A stretch of DNA of 64,000 nt from Talpa occidentalis (taxonomy: Eukaryota > Chordata > Mammalia > Eulipotyphla > Talpidae): assembly GCF_014898055.3 (NCBI RefSeq), contig NW_023601754.1:50957013-51021012 (forward strand). Direction: 5' to 3'. Under the pieces are notes generated by a model, which saw nothing but the letters and a program-made list of their open reading frames with translations, did not search any database and was not told the origin of the DNA. The translations under genes and the position numbers were made by a program. This document shows positions 50,248 to 62,167 of the stretch, piece after piece. Every line of letters begins with the position of its first letter. Positions within the stretch are counted from its first letter, which is position 1.

Positions 50248-50511
50248 CTTTTTTTTAAGATTTATTTATTTATACAAGAACCGGGGTACAGGCCAGTTGC
50301 GCGGGAGAGAGAAGAGTCACCAGAGCCAGAGCGAAGACCAGAACAGACAGACTGACTGAAATACACTGCTGAGGGACAGTAGCAGGCGAGACAGGAGAGG
50401 TCTGCTGCGCCATGTGGGACCCGCAGGCCGGCCAGGATCGAACCAGTGCTGCAGAGGCTGTGGACAGCTTCATGGTGTGGCGCTCAACTGCCTGCACCAC
50501 CAGGGAGGCCC
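50248..50511 (-). repeat. SINE, subfamily B
   Basis: Reversed copy; possible duplication 'aaatacat' on both sides. Confidence 0.9.
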
Positions 50512-50699
50512 AAAATACATCTGTATTTAAGAAGACTGAAAGGCATCTCATTGGTCTAAATAGTAATACGCAAAAAAACCCAGGATTTCCTACTTCCAGC
50601 AATTTCTACGGACAGTGGGCAGCCTGCGGCCGGCTGCTCTCCACAGTGGCTGTAGAAATTAGTTCCCGCAGCAAGCTTAGCAGGCGCTGGACGGGCTGG

Positions 50700-51665
50700 C
50701 CTCAAGGGAGGCCGCGGTTGCGGGGCCGTCTCAAGGAGAACACAGCAGGCCCCGGGCCTCAGGCGTACGGGGGAGAAGCCGGCGGCCGAGCCCTGAGGAA
50801 CACAGGAGCCAACAGGGCGCCGTCGCTGCGGAAGAGTCCCGGGCGCCCAAGGGAGGCGAGGGCGGCCGGGCCCTCCGAGGGCAGCCGGCCCCAGGCCAGG
50901 CCGCTCCCTGCCCCAGGTGGTCCCTCGGCTCGCAGAAGCGGGTGCTGCCCAGGCCCCCTAACTGCCTGCCTGCCCAGGAGCCGTCGGGGTTCAGATGGCC
51001 CCACGCAGGTCCTTTCCCCAAGCTCCGGCCTGCGCCCTCTGCCGTCACTGCCAGGGGGCTGTGCTCAGAGCGAAGCCCGGCTCTGCCCTGGGCGGCTCCT
51101 TCCCGAGCGGCCTCGGTCTCCGCGGCTTCGCCGCGCGCAGCTCCAGCCTCCCTCGACAGCCTCCCGCCTGCCCCAACCCTACCCCCGCCACGCGCATGCG
51201 CCCAGCCCTGCCGGGACGCGCGCGGGGGCTCGCCCCGCCCCCTCGGGGGTTTCCGGCCAAGGGCGAGCGCGCCGCCCTTTGTGCGTTTCCCGCCCGGGCC
51301 GCGGCGGGCGTTGGCCCCGCCCCCTGCGCGCCTCCCGCCTGCTCGGTGGGCGAGGTAGGCCCCGCCCCGCCCGGCCCCGCCCTCCTCACGCCGCTCCGTC
51401 CGTGCCCGGTGGCCTCGCGGCGGGACGCCCATGCCCCCCGACCTGCGTCGCCGTCAGCGCCAGCCTTAGGGCCTCGGCACGGGACTCGGGCCAACGCGCC
51501 GAAGGGCCCGGCCGCTCTTCGCCCGCCGGCCGCGATGGCCGCCAAGATGGCCGCGCGCGGGACCGGCCGCCGCGCCGCAGGGGTGTCTGGGAGTTGTAGT
51601 CCATGGCCCGCGTTGACGCACTTCACCCGGGCCGACGGTCGCCATTGTACGGCGCGCGCGGGTGA
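50700..51665 (+). promoter_or_regulatory. ZNF274: CpG-island promoter and first exon of ZNF274
   Basis: The dense CpG island carries YY1-like sites (gatggccgccaagatggcc at about 51534) and a ZNF143/SBS motif (gtgtctgggagttgtagt, 51583-51600). A noncoding first exon ends at 51661 with donor GCGG|GTGAGT. The motif-to-donor distance of about 60 bp is almost the same as at the 23.0-kb promoter. There is no TATA box. Confidence 0.75.
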
Positions 51666-51981
51666 GTGCGGCCGAGACGTGCGCCCGTCGGGGCGGCGGG
51701 GAGGCCCTCGGGGGCGCGCGCAGCCCCAGGCCGCCCCCCGCACCCCGGGGCGGGGCCCACTCGCCGCCGGCCGCCCCCGGGCGGAGAGGGGCGCCGGACG
51801 CCGCGGGCGGGTGGGGCCGGGGCGGGGCCGGCCCGGCGGGCGGGCGGGGGCGGGGCGGGGCGGCGCGTCGCGGCCTCGGGCGGCAGGTGTCCTCGGAGTC
51901 GGGGCGCCCGCGCCCCCTCAGCGCCCCCTCGGCCGTCCCAGGACGCTGCAGCCCGCGCGGCGCCGGCAGGAAGAGCGCGGC

Positions 51982-52014
51982 ATGGCTTCCGGACTTCCGA
52001 CGGCCTGGCTCCGG
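51982..52014 (+). CDS. ZNF274: ZNF274 start-codon exon
   Basis: The exon begins after acceptor GTCCCAG (AG 51940-51941) and carries the ATG at 51982. It reads MASGLPTAWLR and splices at CGG|GTGAGT in phase 0; human ZNF274 begins MASRLPTAW. The next in-phase exon starts EPVIFDDV, giving the same join as in human. The 40 bases between acceptor and ATG are 5' UTR. Confidence 0.93.
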
Positions 52015-52106
52015 GTGAGTGCGGGCCGTGACCCCAGCCCGGCCCTGCCCCGGCCGCGGGCGGCGACGGCGGGGCGGCCGCTCTCCCGGGGTGCCGGGGC
52101 GCGCGC

Positions 52107-52133
52107 GGCGGGCGGGCGGGCGGGCGGGCGGGC
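52107..52133. repeat. (GGGC)n microsatellite in ZNF274 intron
   Basis: About six GGGC units within the CpG island. Confidence 0.9.
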
Positions 52134-52429
52134 GCTCCGCGGGGGCCGGTGCCCGGCGGGCCCGGGGCAGTCAGGGCGCCGCGCCGCCCGGCGGGGGCAG
52201 CGGGTTTCGCAGGGCCCGGCCGCCTGCTGGTCTCGGCGGATGCTGAGAAACCGACCCGGAGCTGATGGGAGCGCGGGGCCCGCGGAGCGCGGGGGGGCCC
52301 CGGCGGGGGAAGTGGAGCCGGGCCGTGGGTGGAGGCTGTGGTTTCAGCGCCGGAAACCCCCCTGGAGGCGCCGCCGGGAGTGTCTGCAGCGTGGGGCCCC
52401 CGGCCTCGCCGCCCGCAGGGGCCTTCAGA

Positions 52430-53055
52430 GAATGAAGATGGGGCTCCGGGGGCGCGGGCTCGTCTCAGAGCTGTGAAGCTGGCCGCGGCCACCGCCGCAC
52501 GAGTTCACCCCGGCCAGGGAGCTGCCCACAGGGCGCAGCAGACTCTCCCGTCTCCCCGCGGCTCCCCTCAGCAGTGGATTCCAGTGGATCCGCCTGTTCT
52601 GCTCCCCGCTCTGTCTCTGGGGAATCCTCTCACTCTCGCACCTCTGGCCTGCACCCCAGCTCTTGTAGCACAGATAAATTTTTTTAAAAAACAACATAGA
52701 ATGAGGATGGTCCTAGGGCCTCCCCGGTGGCGCAGCGGTTGAGCGCTGGGTTGCGAAGCTGCCCGCGGCCTCTGTAGCGCCGGTTCGATCCCCGGCTGCT
52801 CCCCGGCCACCGGAGGAGCCCACATGGCGCGCAGACCCCTCCTGCCGCCCGCTGCTCCCCTCAGCAGTGTCCTTCGGTCCTTCTGCCTGCTCTGCTCCCC
52901 GCTCTGGCTCTGGTGAATTCTCTCACCCTCCCGTGCTTCTGACTGTACCCAGTGCATGTATAAACAAACAAACAAACAAATAAATAAATAAAGCATGCCT
53001 CTATAAAAAAAAAAAGCTTATTAAAAAAAAAAAAAAAGAATGAGGATGGTCCTCC
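52430..53055 (+). repeat. Two SINEs stacked at one target site (B then A)
   Basis: A B copy (about 52440-52693) is followed by an A copy (52716-53035). The target sequence 'agaatgaagatgg' or 'agaatgaggatggtcct' occurs before, between and after them. The A copy ends with the extended tail 'gcatgcctctataaaa'. Confidence 0.9.
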
Positions 53056-53218
53056 CAGCTCACGGCTGTGCCCTGCTCGGGTTAAGCTGGGGCTTTCCGT
53101 GTCAGGTGAAGACAGGGATTTCTGATAGGAGGAGCGGCCCCCCTTCTGCACCCAGGCAGCCTCCCCTCCTGTCACCGGGGAGAGCAGGCCCGGCTGAACA
53201 GGAGCCTGTGGGTTTTAG

Positions 53219-53365
<147 letters not shown>

Positions 53366-54064
53366 TAAAGATCTGTGCTTCGCAGCGGGAACGTGGTGCC
53401 TCCGGTGTGTGTCTGCTTGGGCTCAGGCGTGGGTCGGAATGGACGTGGCGCTGCCTTGGGGCCTGAGGGCGGGGGCTCTGCTCTGTCCCGGTCAGAAAAG
53501 GGCAACGTCATGTGGGACTCTGGAGCTTCCTCTTACCGTTCCACAGAGCCCTGAGCCCCAGGGGGTGGTTTCATCAGGGATGCTTCCAGCTGCACAGCAG
53601 ACGCTTGTCCTGGAAAGGAGGACCCCAGGGGACATGTTGTCAGTGTCCAGCAGCTCAGGAGTGTCTCCAGGGGCCCAAATCCTTGCATCCTTGTGGTTCG
53701 TGTGACCTTTCCCACCCCGCGCCTTGTGGCCAGCAGCGGCAGGGCTGTGGCTCCAGGAGTCACGTCTGTGTGAAAGGGACAGGAGGGGACGTGTGAGCCC
53801 GGGCTGGCTTTCTCCCAACTGTCACACATTTTAAAACGCTAACAGCCCTGAGCCGACAGAGTTCCCTCTGTGTCTCCTTGGCCAAATCCAAGTTCCTCTG
53901 CCCACCTCGCTGGCAAAGGGGTCCACAAAAGCGGGAGCTGGTGGGGTACACGGGGTCACCATCCCCGCCCTAGCAGGGGAGAAGGCGGGGCCCGTGAGCA
54001 CCACAGCAGAGTGAGTCTGCTCCCGAGCACGGGCCCCAAGCTCTGTCTCTTTTCCCTTGGGCAG

Positions 54065-54157
54065 AGCATCAGCTTTCCAAGCCAGATGTGGTGTCTCAGT
54101 TAGAGGAGGCGGAGGCGCTCTGGTCCATGGAGAGAGGCGTGCAGGACACCTTTGCAG
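54065..54157 (+). CDS. ZNF274: ZNF274 KRAB-B/linker exon
   Basis: 93 bp, acceptor GGGCAG (54063-54064), donor GCAG|GTGAGA, phase 1 at both ends. With the G from the KRAB exon it reads EHQLSKPDVVSQLEEAEALW then SMERGVQDTFA. Human has EHQLSKPDVVSQLEEAEDFW, so 18 of these 20 positions are identical. Confidence 0.95.
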
Positions 54158-57100
54158 GTGAGAAGCAGACACACGGGAACCCCGTCAGGGATCGGGCCAG
54201 GTGTCTCGAGGTCGCTCGGCCGGGGCACAGGAGGAGTAGCCTGCGGGTCTGCGGGGCCAGGCTCCGGGTGGACGGCGGGCGGAACAGGACCGGCGCTGGT
54301 GTCCGGCTGGGCAGCGGGGGCGCCCTCCTGCGGCTGCTGTGTCAGCGCCGGTGGCTGCTGGCCGGCCGCTGCAGGTAGCCTCGTTTTCCCGGGCCTGTCT
54401 GTGCCGAGGGCATCGCAGAACACACCTGCCGTATGTTTCCTTGAGCGCTGCCGTTCTCTGTAGGTGGGTGTGGCTCTGGGAAGTGAGTCTGCGGCTCAGC
54501 CAAGACGGCTGAAGATCCGCTGGCGACAGGTTGTCGTCTGAAGTCACTCAGGTCCTCGGCTGCTCGCGCATGCGAGGCCCCGTCCCCTTCCCGCAGCCCC
54601 TGCCAGTCTTGTCCGCAGATGGGCCGGGAGGAGGGGTGTCTGCGGTTTGGCTCCTGTTTGCCTCACGCAGTCGCGTGCGCTCTCCGTTTCTGTTTGTATT
54701 TGCTTGTGTGAGCTCGTACACCTTGTTATTATTTGGCGCGTGAAACCGTCCTGCAGGCGTTCATGTGGCCACTGTCCCCGGCCAGCTTCTCTCTTCCACT
54801 TTCAGTTTCCGTGGAAAAGTTCTGTGAGTTCCGACATTTTCCCTCTCAGATCTCTGCTCACTGCTGCTCTCGGTTTGCTAGCACACCTTCCCAGAAACAC
54901 GCTCTCGTATGCCCTTTGGGTTTTGTTGAGCTGCCCGCTTCCCGGGAGGACGCTGTCCAGTGACTCTGTACGGGCTGTGGGCCTCCTTCTTCAGCACCAT
55001 TTTTTGACAAGACTCTCAGGCTTGTCTGGAGACACGGTTATATCAGTGACTCAGTTCCCGTGTCATTGTCACGCGCAGACCCTCTTCCCCTTTGATCTCT
55101 GTGTCCCTGAGCAAACACTGTTACCACATTTATTGTACCTTTATAAGTCGTTCTGTGGCTTTAGCAAGCTGGGATCGTGGCAGCTATTGAAGATGTCTCA
55201 GGCAGCCGCCCGGCATCATTGTGTCTAGGTTCATTGAGAAAATCCTGTTGAAATGTCTGCTACGTTTCGTTGGGTTTAGAAATTCCCTGATGCAGATTTG
55301 GTCTTTGTAGTCAAATTTTGGCACAAGAGGGCTGTTAGGAGTTCCTTGTATTTGCCTTTATCTGGCCTGGTTAATTGTCCTTGCAGTCTTAGGTGGTGGT
55401 TCAGGCTGAACCAGTCGAACTCGCTAAACTCCTCTTACTGTTGTAACAGTTTTCAGTTCTCTCAGCACAGAGTTCCTGTACCAGCAAGTCTGAAGGAGAC
55501 ATTCCTTATTAACATCTTTTTTGTCCAGTCGTATGTGCTCGGTGAGCCGGTCCTTGCAAAACACGGAAGCTGAGAATGTCAGGTGTGTCTGATCTCTGGC
55601 ACTGGATGACATGGGATTTTGATTTCATTCAAGTCAGTTTTTATCTGGCAAAAAAAGTCCTTGGTCCCCCAGCTAATAAATGACAAGCCAAAAGCGGCCC
55701 CAGTGTCTCCCCTTCAGAACCTTCAGAACAAGGTGATCACGGGGATTTTCTCCTTCTAGTAGTTAACAGCGACGTAACAGACAGAAGCACCTTGGTTGTG
55801 ACGTGGTCCTGACGTCCATTAATTTGATTATTGTGGATTTTTGCATCAGTGTTCCTGAATACGGTCGGGGGAGCTGGTTTTCTCTGCTGCTCCCGTCAGT
55901 GTCTCTGTGAGTGTTCGGAATCTCTGTAGGAAGCGTCGGCTGCTCTTCCTTTCCTGTGTCCTCTGTGCCTTCATGCCAGTGACATCAGGCAGACCTGCTG
56001 GCAGGACGTGGCTGGGACTGCACCCTGCCCCGTGTCTGGGCTTCTTCACAGGAGAGAGGCTGGAGTCTCGTTCCTTGGCTCTGCCCCACTTTCTCATCTT
56101 GTTGCAGGTCTCTCCACGTGCCGGCTTGTGGGGCAGCACCAAGCTCTCTGCTTTCTCTTTTGTTTTCAGTCCCTTCCTTCCCCTCCCTGCGCTGAAACCT
56201 CTCTCCTAAGCACCAGCGCAGCCCACTGAACTTGTCCTCTTTGGGGCGACCTCCGCAGCACACGCATTGTGCCTGCCCAGCGCTCGCAGTCCCCCTGCTG
56301 GTACCCCTGGGTGCGGCCTCCTGATGCCCTCCTGTCCTGGTGTCTCATCCTCCCTGGGTTGCATTCCATCTCCTGCATGGGCAAACCTCCCGCCTTGTTG
56401 TGAGGGAGGAGCTACGGAGGGCACAGGGTGGTGGGGGCAGTAGAGGTGCCTGTGGTAGGGGAGAGGTGATGGAACCTAGCCTGAGAGAGTAGCAGCGGTT
56501 GGGGAGACTCCAGCGCGGCTTTCCCCACAAGTAGGTCATTCAGAGGGGCTCGCCGAGTGGGGTTAACTGACTAAGGCTGCAAAGAAAAGGAAACTGCCAG
56601 GAATTCCCCGCAGATGACAGGAAGCTCTCAGAGGGTTTCCTGTTACTGTGCTGTCCAGTGCAGGCCCCGCACTGTCTGGACGCAGCGTGGTCCCTGGAAA
56701 CCTCTCATCAGAGTGGTGGCAAAAGAAACAGCAGTTCCGTAATCCCTGACCCAAGAGATAAGCCGACAAGACTATACCAAATAGCACCTAAAACCTAAAA
56801 TAGCACTGACATAGGAAAAGCAGCAACAACGCGAGCCATGCACTTGTGGGAAGTCGTCCCCAGGAGCCGTGGCAGTGCCAGCCACGCCCAGCTGCCTCCT
56901 GCACAGCCCATCAGGAGACACCGAGGAGTAGTTTTGCTTTCGCCTTTTGCTATAGAAATGAACGTCCTCTTTGGGATTCTTTTGGTCACCAAAAACAGGT
57001 GCTAATCAGGTCTTTTGTAAAAGTGAGGTGGCGTAAGGCGAGTTTTTGAGAAGAGGGTGTGAACAGAAGTTACGTGATAGTACAAACCGCATCCCGGTCG

Positions 57101-58867
57101 CTTCTACAAAGGTTGAAGTTCCACGGCCTGTCCCATTTTTTCCTCCCTATGTAAATGAACACGAGTGGGAGGGGGTTAGAGGCGAGGTTTGCAGGCTCAG
57201 CCTGAATGCACCTGCCTGGATCCGGCGCTGGGAACGTGTTTCCTTCATGTTCGCCGAGGCCGGCATCTCCGGCTCTGGTCTCATTCCCAACCCGTGCATG
57301 AATGTGCTTCTCTTTAATGCAGAAACACCTGCGATTGACTCAAAAGTCAGGCCTTGCTGCCTCCACTCAGTTGGCATGCCTCTCCATGAAAGCAAAAGTG
57401 ACAGCGAAAACCGTGGTTGAAGTAGAAGGGAAAGCGGGTAAACATGTCGGTCGGGTGGCAGCGTCAGGACGGAAGGGGCGGGAGTATTTGCTGGCGCCCA
57501 GATCTCCCGCCGTTCCTCTGATTTCAAGAAAGCATTGCCATAATGGGGTTCAGGTAGAAACGAGATATAATCTAGATTTACTCGTTAGAAAAGCAACAGA
57601 GGGAAGACACTTCAGAGGCCACGGCTCTTGGAAAGCCTGCAGGCCATGTAACCTTTTTCCAGAGATCAAGGAGGAGACGAGCCCTACAAACGGGAAGTGC
57701 CAGTTCAGATTGAGTGCAAGCATTGGTAGAAAACGTAACATGAGCAAAAAGGAGACCCTGCTCTAGATTTCCTCTTCGTGGAGCCTGCTGGACTGTCAGC
57801 AAAAGTTTTTTTGTAAGAAATCAGTTGTTTTATTAAAAAAAACAACAACAACAACAAAGCCTGGAAAAACGTGTGTAGTGTGAGAAAGCCCGCTTTCCCA
57901 TCAGCTGGGCAGCGTTCAGCTGAGAGAAGGGCTCCGTGTGAGACAGACATGCAAAGATCTAACCAGAGAAAGTTCTCTCCCTGAGTTTTCTGACATGAGA
58001 ACTCAACAGGGAGGAAATCCCAGTGGGTCATAGCAGGAAAGGTTTGGGCACGATTCAGTCTGACGCAAGAACGTTCAGACCGCACCCAAAAAGGACAGGG
58101 GTGTTAAATTTGGAAAAGTTCTCAGAGCAAAATATCATTCCATCTGAGAGTTCTGAAAGCATGGGGGTGTCATTATGGTGGCAACGGTCTGGCGCACAGC
58201 TGGCTTCACGCAGCGACACCATGACAGACAGGAAACCGCTGGAGCGCGCCCTCAGAGCCGGCGCAGGCTTCAGGATTTACAGCGCCGGCTGGCAAGCAGC
58301 CCTGCAGTAGGAGTCCTCATTGTGGTCAGCATCAGAGGACTCATATGAGAACAGACCCTGCATGTGATCTGTACAAGCAGATCGGCGGCCTTGGTTCTCT
58401 TCTTACTTGACGGAACAAAAATGAAACAACACCAAAAAAAAAAAAAAAAAAAAAGGTACGCTGTAGAGGACCATATTGAATAATAAAAATGAAATATTTC
58501 ATTTTTTGAATATAAAAATACTCCTATTTTTAGAACAGATGAGTCATAAAGAAGGCACATTTGATCACATGCAGCGCGCAGATAAAGCAGGTCCTGTCTT
58601 TCCTGTAGAACTTATTCTCGGGCTGGAACATCTAGAGCAGATGTGAAATATCGTGGGTGCAGGCAGGCCTCCTCTGTTTCCCATGTATGTCCCCAGTTGC
58701 TAACACAGTGACTCCCTAGCTCAGGAAACATTGAGTGAATAAATGAAGAAATTGTAAGTAGCAAGAAGGCATCTTCCAAGAAGAGACATGGACGACAGTC
58801 AGGCTTTGCATTAGAAGTGGGGAAGGAGTGGTAAGGTTCGAAATAATGAGGTAACAGATAATGCTAT

Positions 58868-59490
58868 AAGAACTTTGAGGTTCGGACCTCCCTGGTGGTG
58901 CAGGGGTTGAGAGCTGGGTTGCGAAGCTGCCCGCAGCCTCTGCAGCGCCGGTTCGATCCCCGGCCACCGAAGGAGGGTCCCACATGGCGCGCAGACCTCT
59001 CCTGCTGCCCAGACCTCTCCTGCCGCCCGCTGCTCCCCTCAGCAGTGTGCTTCGGTCCTTCTGCCTGCTCTGCTCCCCGCTCTGGCTCTGGTGAATTCTC
59101 TTATCCTCCTGCGCTTCTGACTGTGCCCAGTGCTTGTATAAATAAATAAATAAATCTTTAAAAAAAAAAAAAAGAACTTTGAAGTTCTTCGGGCCTCCCC
59201 AGTGGCGCAGCGGTTGAGCGCTGGGTTGCGAAGCTGCCCGCAGCCTCTGCAGTGCCTGTTTGATCCCCGGCTGCTCCCCGACCACCGGAGCAGGGTCCCA
59301 AATGGCACGCAGACCTCTCCTGCCGCCCGCTGCTCCCCTCAGCAGTGTGCTTCGGTCTTTCTGCCTGCTCTGCTCCCCGCTCTGGCTCTGGTGAATTCTC
59401 TCACCCTCCCGCACTTCTGACTGTACCCAGTGCTTGTATAAATAAATAAATAAATCTTCAAAAGAAAAAAAAAAAGAACTTTGAGGTTCT
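58868..59490 (+). repeat. Two SINEs (both A) stacked at one target site
   Basis: Copies run 58884-59173 and 59191-59475. The target 'aagaactttgaggttc' appears before the first, between them (one mismatch) and after the second. The first copy has a duplicated 'cagacctctcctgc' segment. Confidence 0.93.
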
Positions 59491-59556
59491 GACTCAAGAG
59501 TCTAAAATGCTGAATCATGTTTTGGCAAGAATTCAGTCTTGGAAAGTATACTTACA

Positions 59557-59848
59557 TACTGTGCTATCTTTTTTTAAGATTGATTTATTCATGCACACAA
59601 GAACTGGGGTGCAGGTCAAATGTGTGGGGGGAGAGGATTCACCAGAGACAGAGTGGGGAACAGAACAGGCAGACAGACAGAAAATACACTCCTGAGGGGA
59701 GCAGCGGGGGAGACAGGAGAGGTCTGCACCGTGTGGGTAGCTCCCTGGCTGGCTGGGATTGAACCTTCCCTGCAGAAACTGTGGACAGCTTCACAGCGCT
59801 GTGCTCAACCGCCTTCGCCACCGGGGAGGCCCCATACTGTGCGATCTT
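59557..59848 (-). repeat. SINE, subfamily B, with target-site duplication
   Basis: Reversed. Flanks are 'actgtgctatctt' and 'actgtgcgatctt'. Confidence 0.91.
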
Positions 59849-60605
59849 AATACAACACCACTTTCCGTTCTCTGTCACCCAAATTTGCAAAGGGCCTTGT
59901 GCCCTTGCCTCTCACTGGGGACCATACTGCATGGTGTCCAGATGTAGCGCCTGGGGTAAGTTCAAGGCCTGAGATCCTTGACTATTAACTAAGTGAGAAG
60001 GAAAACAAATGACCTAAGCATTTGACTCAATCAACTTTTAGAGGAAAACTCCAGAAGTCCAAGGGAAAGATTAAAAATGATAAAGGCAGGAATAAATGAA
60101 TCAGAAATGGAGGAGAAAAGGAATGCAAGAGCTCATTTTTTGGGTAGATCAAATGTAAGACCCACTTTGATTGAATAAAGAATGAAGAGCAGTCTTGCTG
60201 CCCACTTGTGACTGTGCAGGGGCTTCCTGTCACCACCTCTCTCCCCCGCAGGGCAGCGGCCTCCTGCTCCTCACTGATCTCCTCTGGGGGGGTTGCTCCC
60301 ATCAGGGCCCCTGCCTGCAGCCGTGCAGGCCTCTCAGCAAACCTCTCCCTCTCGGGGCAGCCCTTCTCCTGCCCACTGGCCTCTGTGCAAGTGTCCTTTA
60401 CTCTTCTGTCCCTTTACTAATACGCCTGCTCTTTCAAGTGTGGGAAAAAAAAAATTAAAAGCAAGCAAAAACCTATACTAGGGAAGGGCAGAATCTGTAC
60501 AGTCACGTGTACTTTTCCATTCAATATTTTGCACATCTATTCCAAAGAATGTGCCAGCCTGTATGTGCTAATATGAAATAATTTCCAAGAAATGTGGTTT
60601 CTTTT

Positions 60606-60838
60606 CCAAAATATTTATGAATACAAGAACTGGGGTGTAAGCCAGAGGTTCTGGGGGTGAGAGGCTTCACAGAGAGTGGGGTGCAGAACAGGTGGACTGA
60701 TTGAAAAACACTGCTGAGGGGAGCAGCACGGAGTCAGGAAAGGTCTGCTGCACCGTGTGGGTAGCTCCCTGGTCGGGCATCGAACTCATGCTGCAGTGGC
60801 TGGCGATAGCTTGATAGTGCTGTGCCACCAGGCAGGCC
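60606..60838 (-). repeat. SINE, subfamily B, diverged
   Basis: Reversed copy with several deletions, including part of the tRNA-like head. Confidence 0.87.
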
Positions 60839-61299
60839 CATGTTTCTTAAACTACCTAGTTGCTGCCCATAACCATGGACGTTGTGGTCCAGAAATGTCT
60901 TTCTGACAAAGTGGGCAGTTGCGTGTCAGCACTGACTTGGGAAGATCATTTCCACGGAACTGGAACATGAGTTTGCTTGAACACAGGCTTCAGTGTTAAG
61001 GGACACTCTGCAACGTGTGTTTCCACCACGGCGCCCGATGTGAGAAACAGTGAGGCGGGGGGAATACTGGCAGCTCATGAGAAAATCACTCTCTGAAAGG
61101 GTTACAGGTGTAAGAGCTCAGCAGGGTGCGGGATTGCAAGACACAGGGGAAGCTTTGGACTTTCTACCCGCGACAACCCATTTACAACAAGGGAGGGGGG
61201 ATTTCCTCCTTCGAGGAGAGGAGCCGAGGGGTAGCAGGCCCTGCGGCAAGGAGGTTCGTGGAACACGGAACGTTTGACTCGGTCGCAGTCCCGAGGGCC

Positions 61300-62160
61300 C
61301 GCGGTGGCCAGCGCCTGGCGGCCCGAGCAGCAGGCCTGGAGCGGTGCCCGCCGAGGTCGCGCCTGAGGGAGCAGCAGGGCCCGCCCCGCGGCTGGGGAAG
61401 CAGCAGGCGGGGTGTTCGCAGAGCCGGGGGCCTGGGCCCGGCCCCTGCCCGGGATCCCAGCGGCAGCCGCCGTCGGGCGGGACGCGAGGCCGGTGCGGGT
61501 TCCCGGAGCTTGACGAAAACGGGGACATCCGGACAGAAGCCCCGCGGCTCGTGGGGAGTCGCCCGGACGCCCACCGCGGCCGCCGCTGTTGCTTCAGCTT
61601 CTGTCGTCCGAGCCCCAGGACGACGCTGGGGGGGTGAGGCCTGCGGCCTCGGGGGGCCTCGGGGGGCCTCGGGGCCTGCGCTCGTCCTTGGCCGGTGCTT
61701 CCTGGGCACGTGGAGGAGCCGCCCACCGCCCGCCGGCCATCGCCCCGGCGCCTCGGCCCTGCCGCACGGCCCGTGTGGACGTGGCCTCCCCGACGGGCTG
61801 CCCCGAGCCGCAGCCGCAGCCGCAGCCGCTGCCGTGGAGAGAAGGGACGCGGCTCCGAGGAGATGACCCGGAGCGGGGCGCCGAGCCGAGGGGTGGGGAC
61901 GGTCCACAGGCGGGCGCGGCGGGGGCACCTCCGGGAGGCGAGACGGCGGCCGCGGAGGCCCGTCTAGGTGCCCAGGGCGCGGACCGACGGGGCTTTCATC
62001 GCGGGCGCTCTTTCCAGTAGGCGGCGCGGAGCGGGGCTCGGGGTGTGGGGGGCTCCCCTCACGTCGAGCCTCCGACGCGCCCCGGGAGCCCCCGCCCTGC
62101 CGGCCCCGCGATGCGTCTCGGGCCGGGCTCCGAGCCGGCCCCTGAGCGCCTGTCTCGCCG
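61300..62160. promoter_or_regulatory. Intragenic CpG island upstream of the SCAN exon
   Basis: CpG-dense sequence with short tandem repeats (cctcgggggg at about 61650 and gccgca at about 61808). It could be an internal promoter of ZNF274, but no conserved first exon is visible. A possible donor was not identified. Confidence 0.4.
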
Positions 62161-62167
62161 CCCACAG

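Larger units (their letters stand above)
54158..62167 (+). other. ZNF274: ZNF274 intron before the SCAN exon
   Basis: An 8-kb intron. The stretch 54.2-58.8 kb has no element I can name, though it is AT-richer and likely contains old repeats. Five SINE-related inserts lie at 58.9-60.9 kb, and the last 900 bp become a CpG island leading into the SCAN exon. Confidence 0.6.

Noticed and set aside
50995..52476. 493-codon open frame covering the ZNF274 start exon
   Set aside because: It reads through a good donor at 52014 and in CpG-island sequence. The spliced MASGLPTAWLR reading matches the known protein instead.
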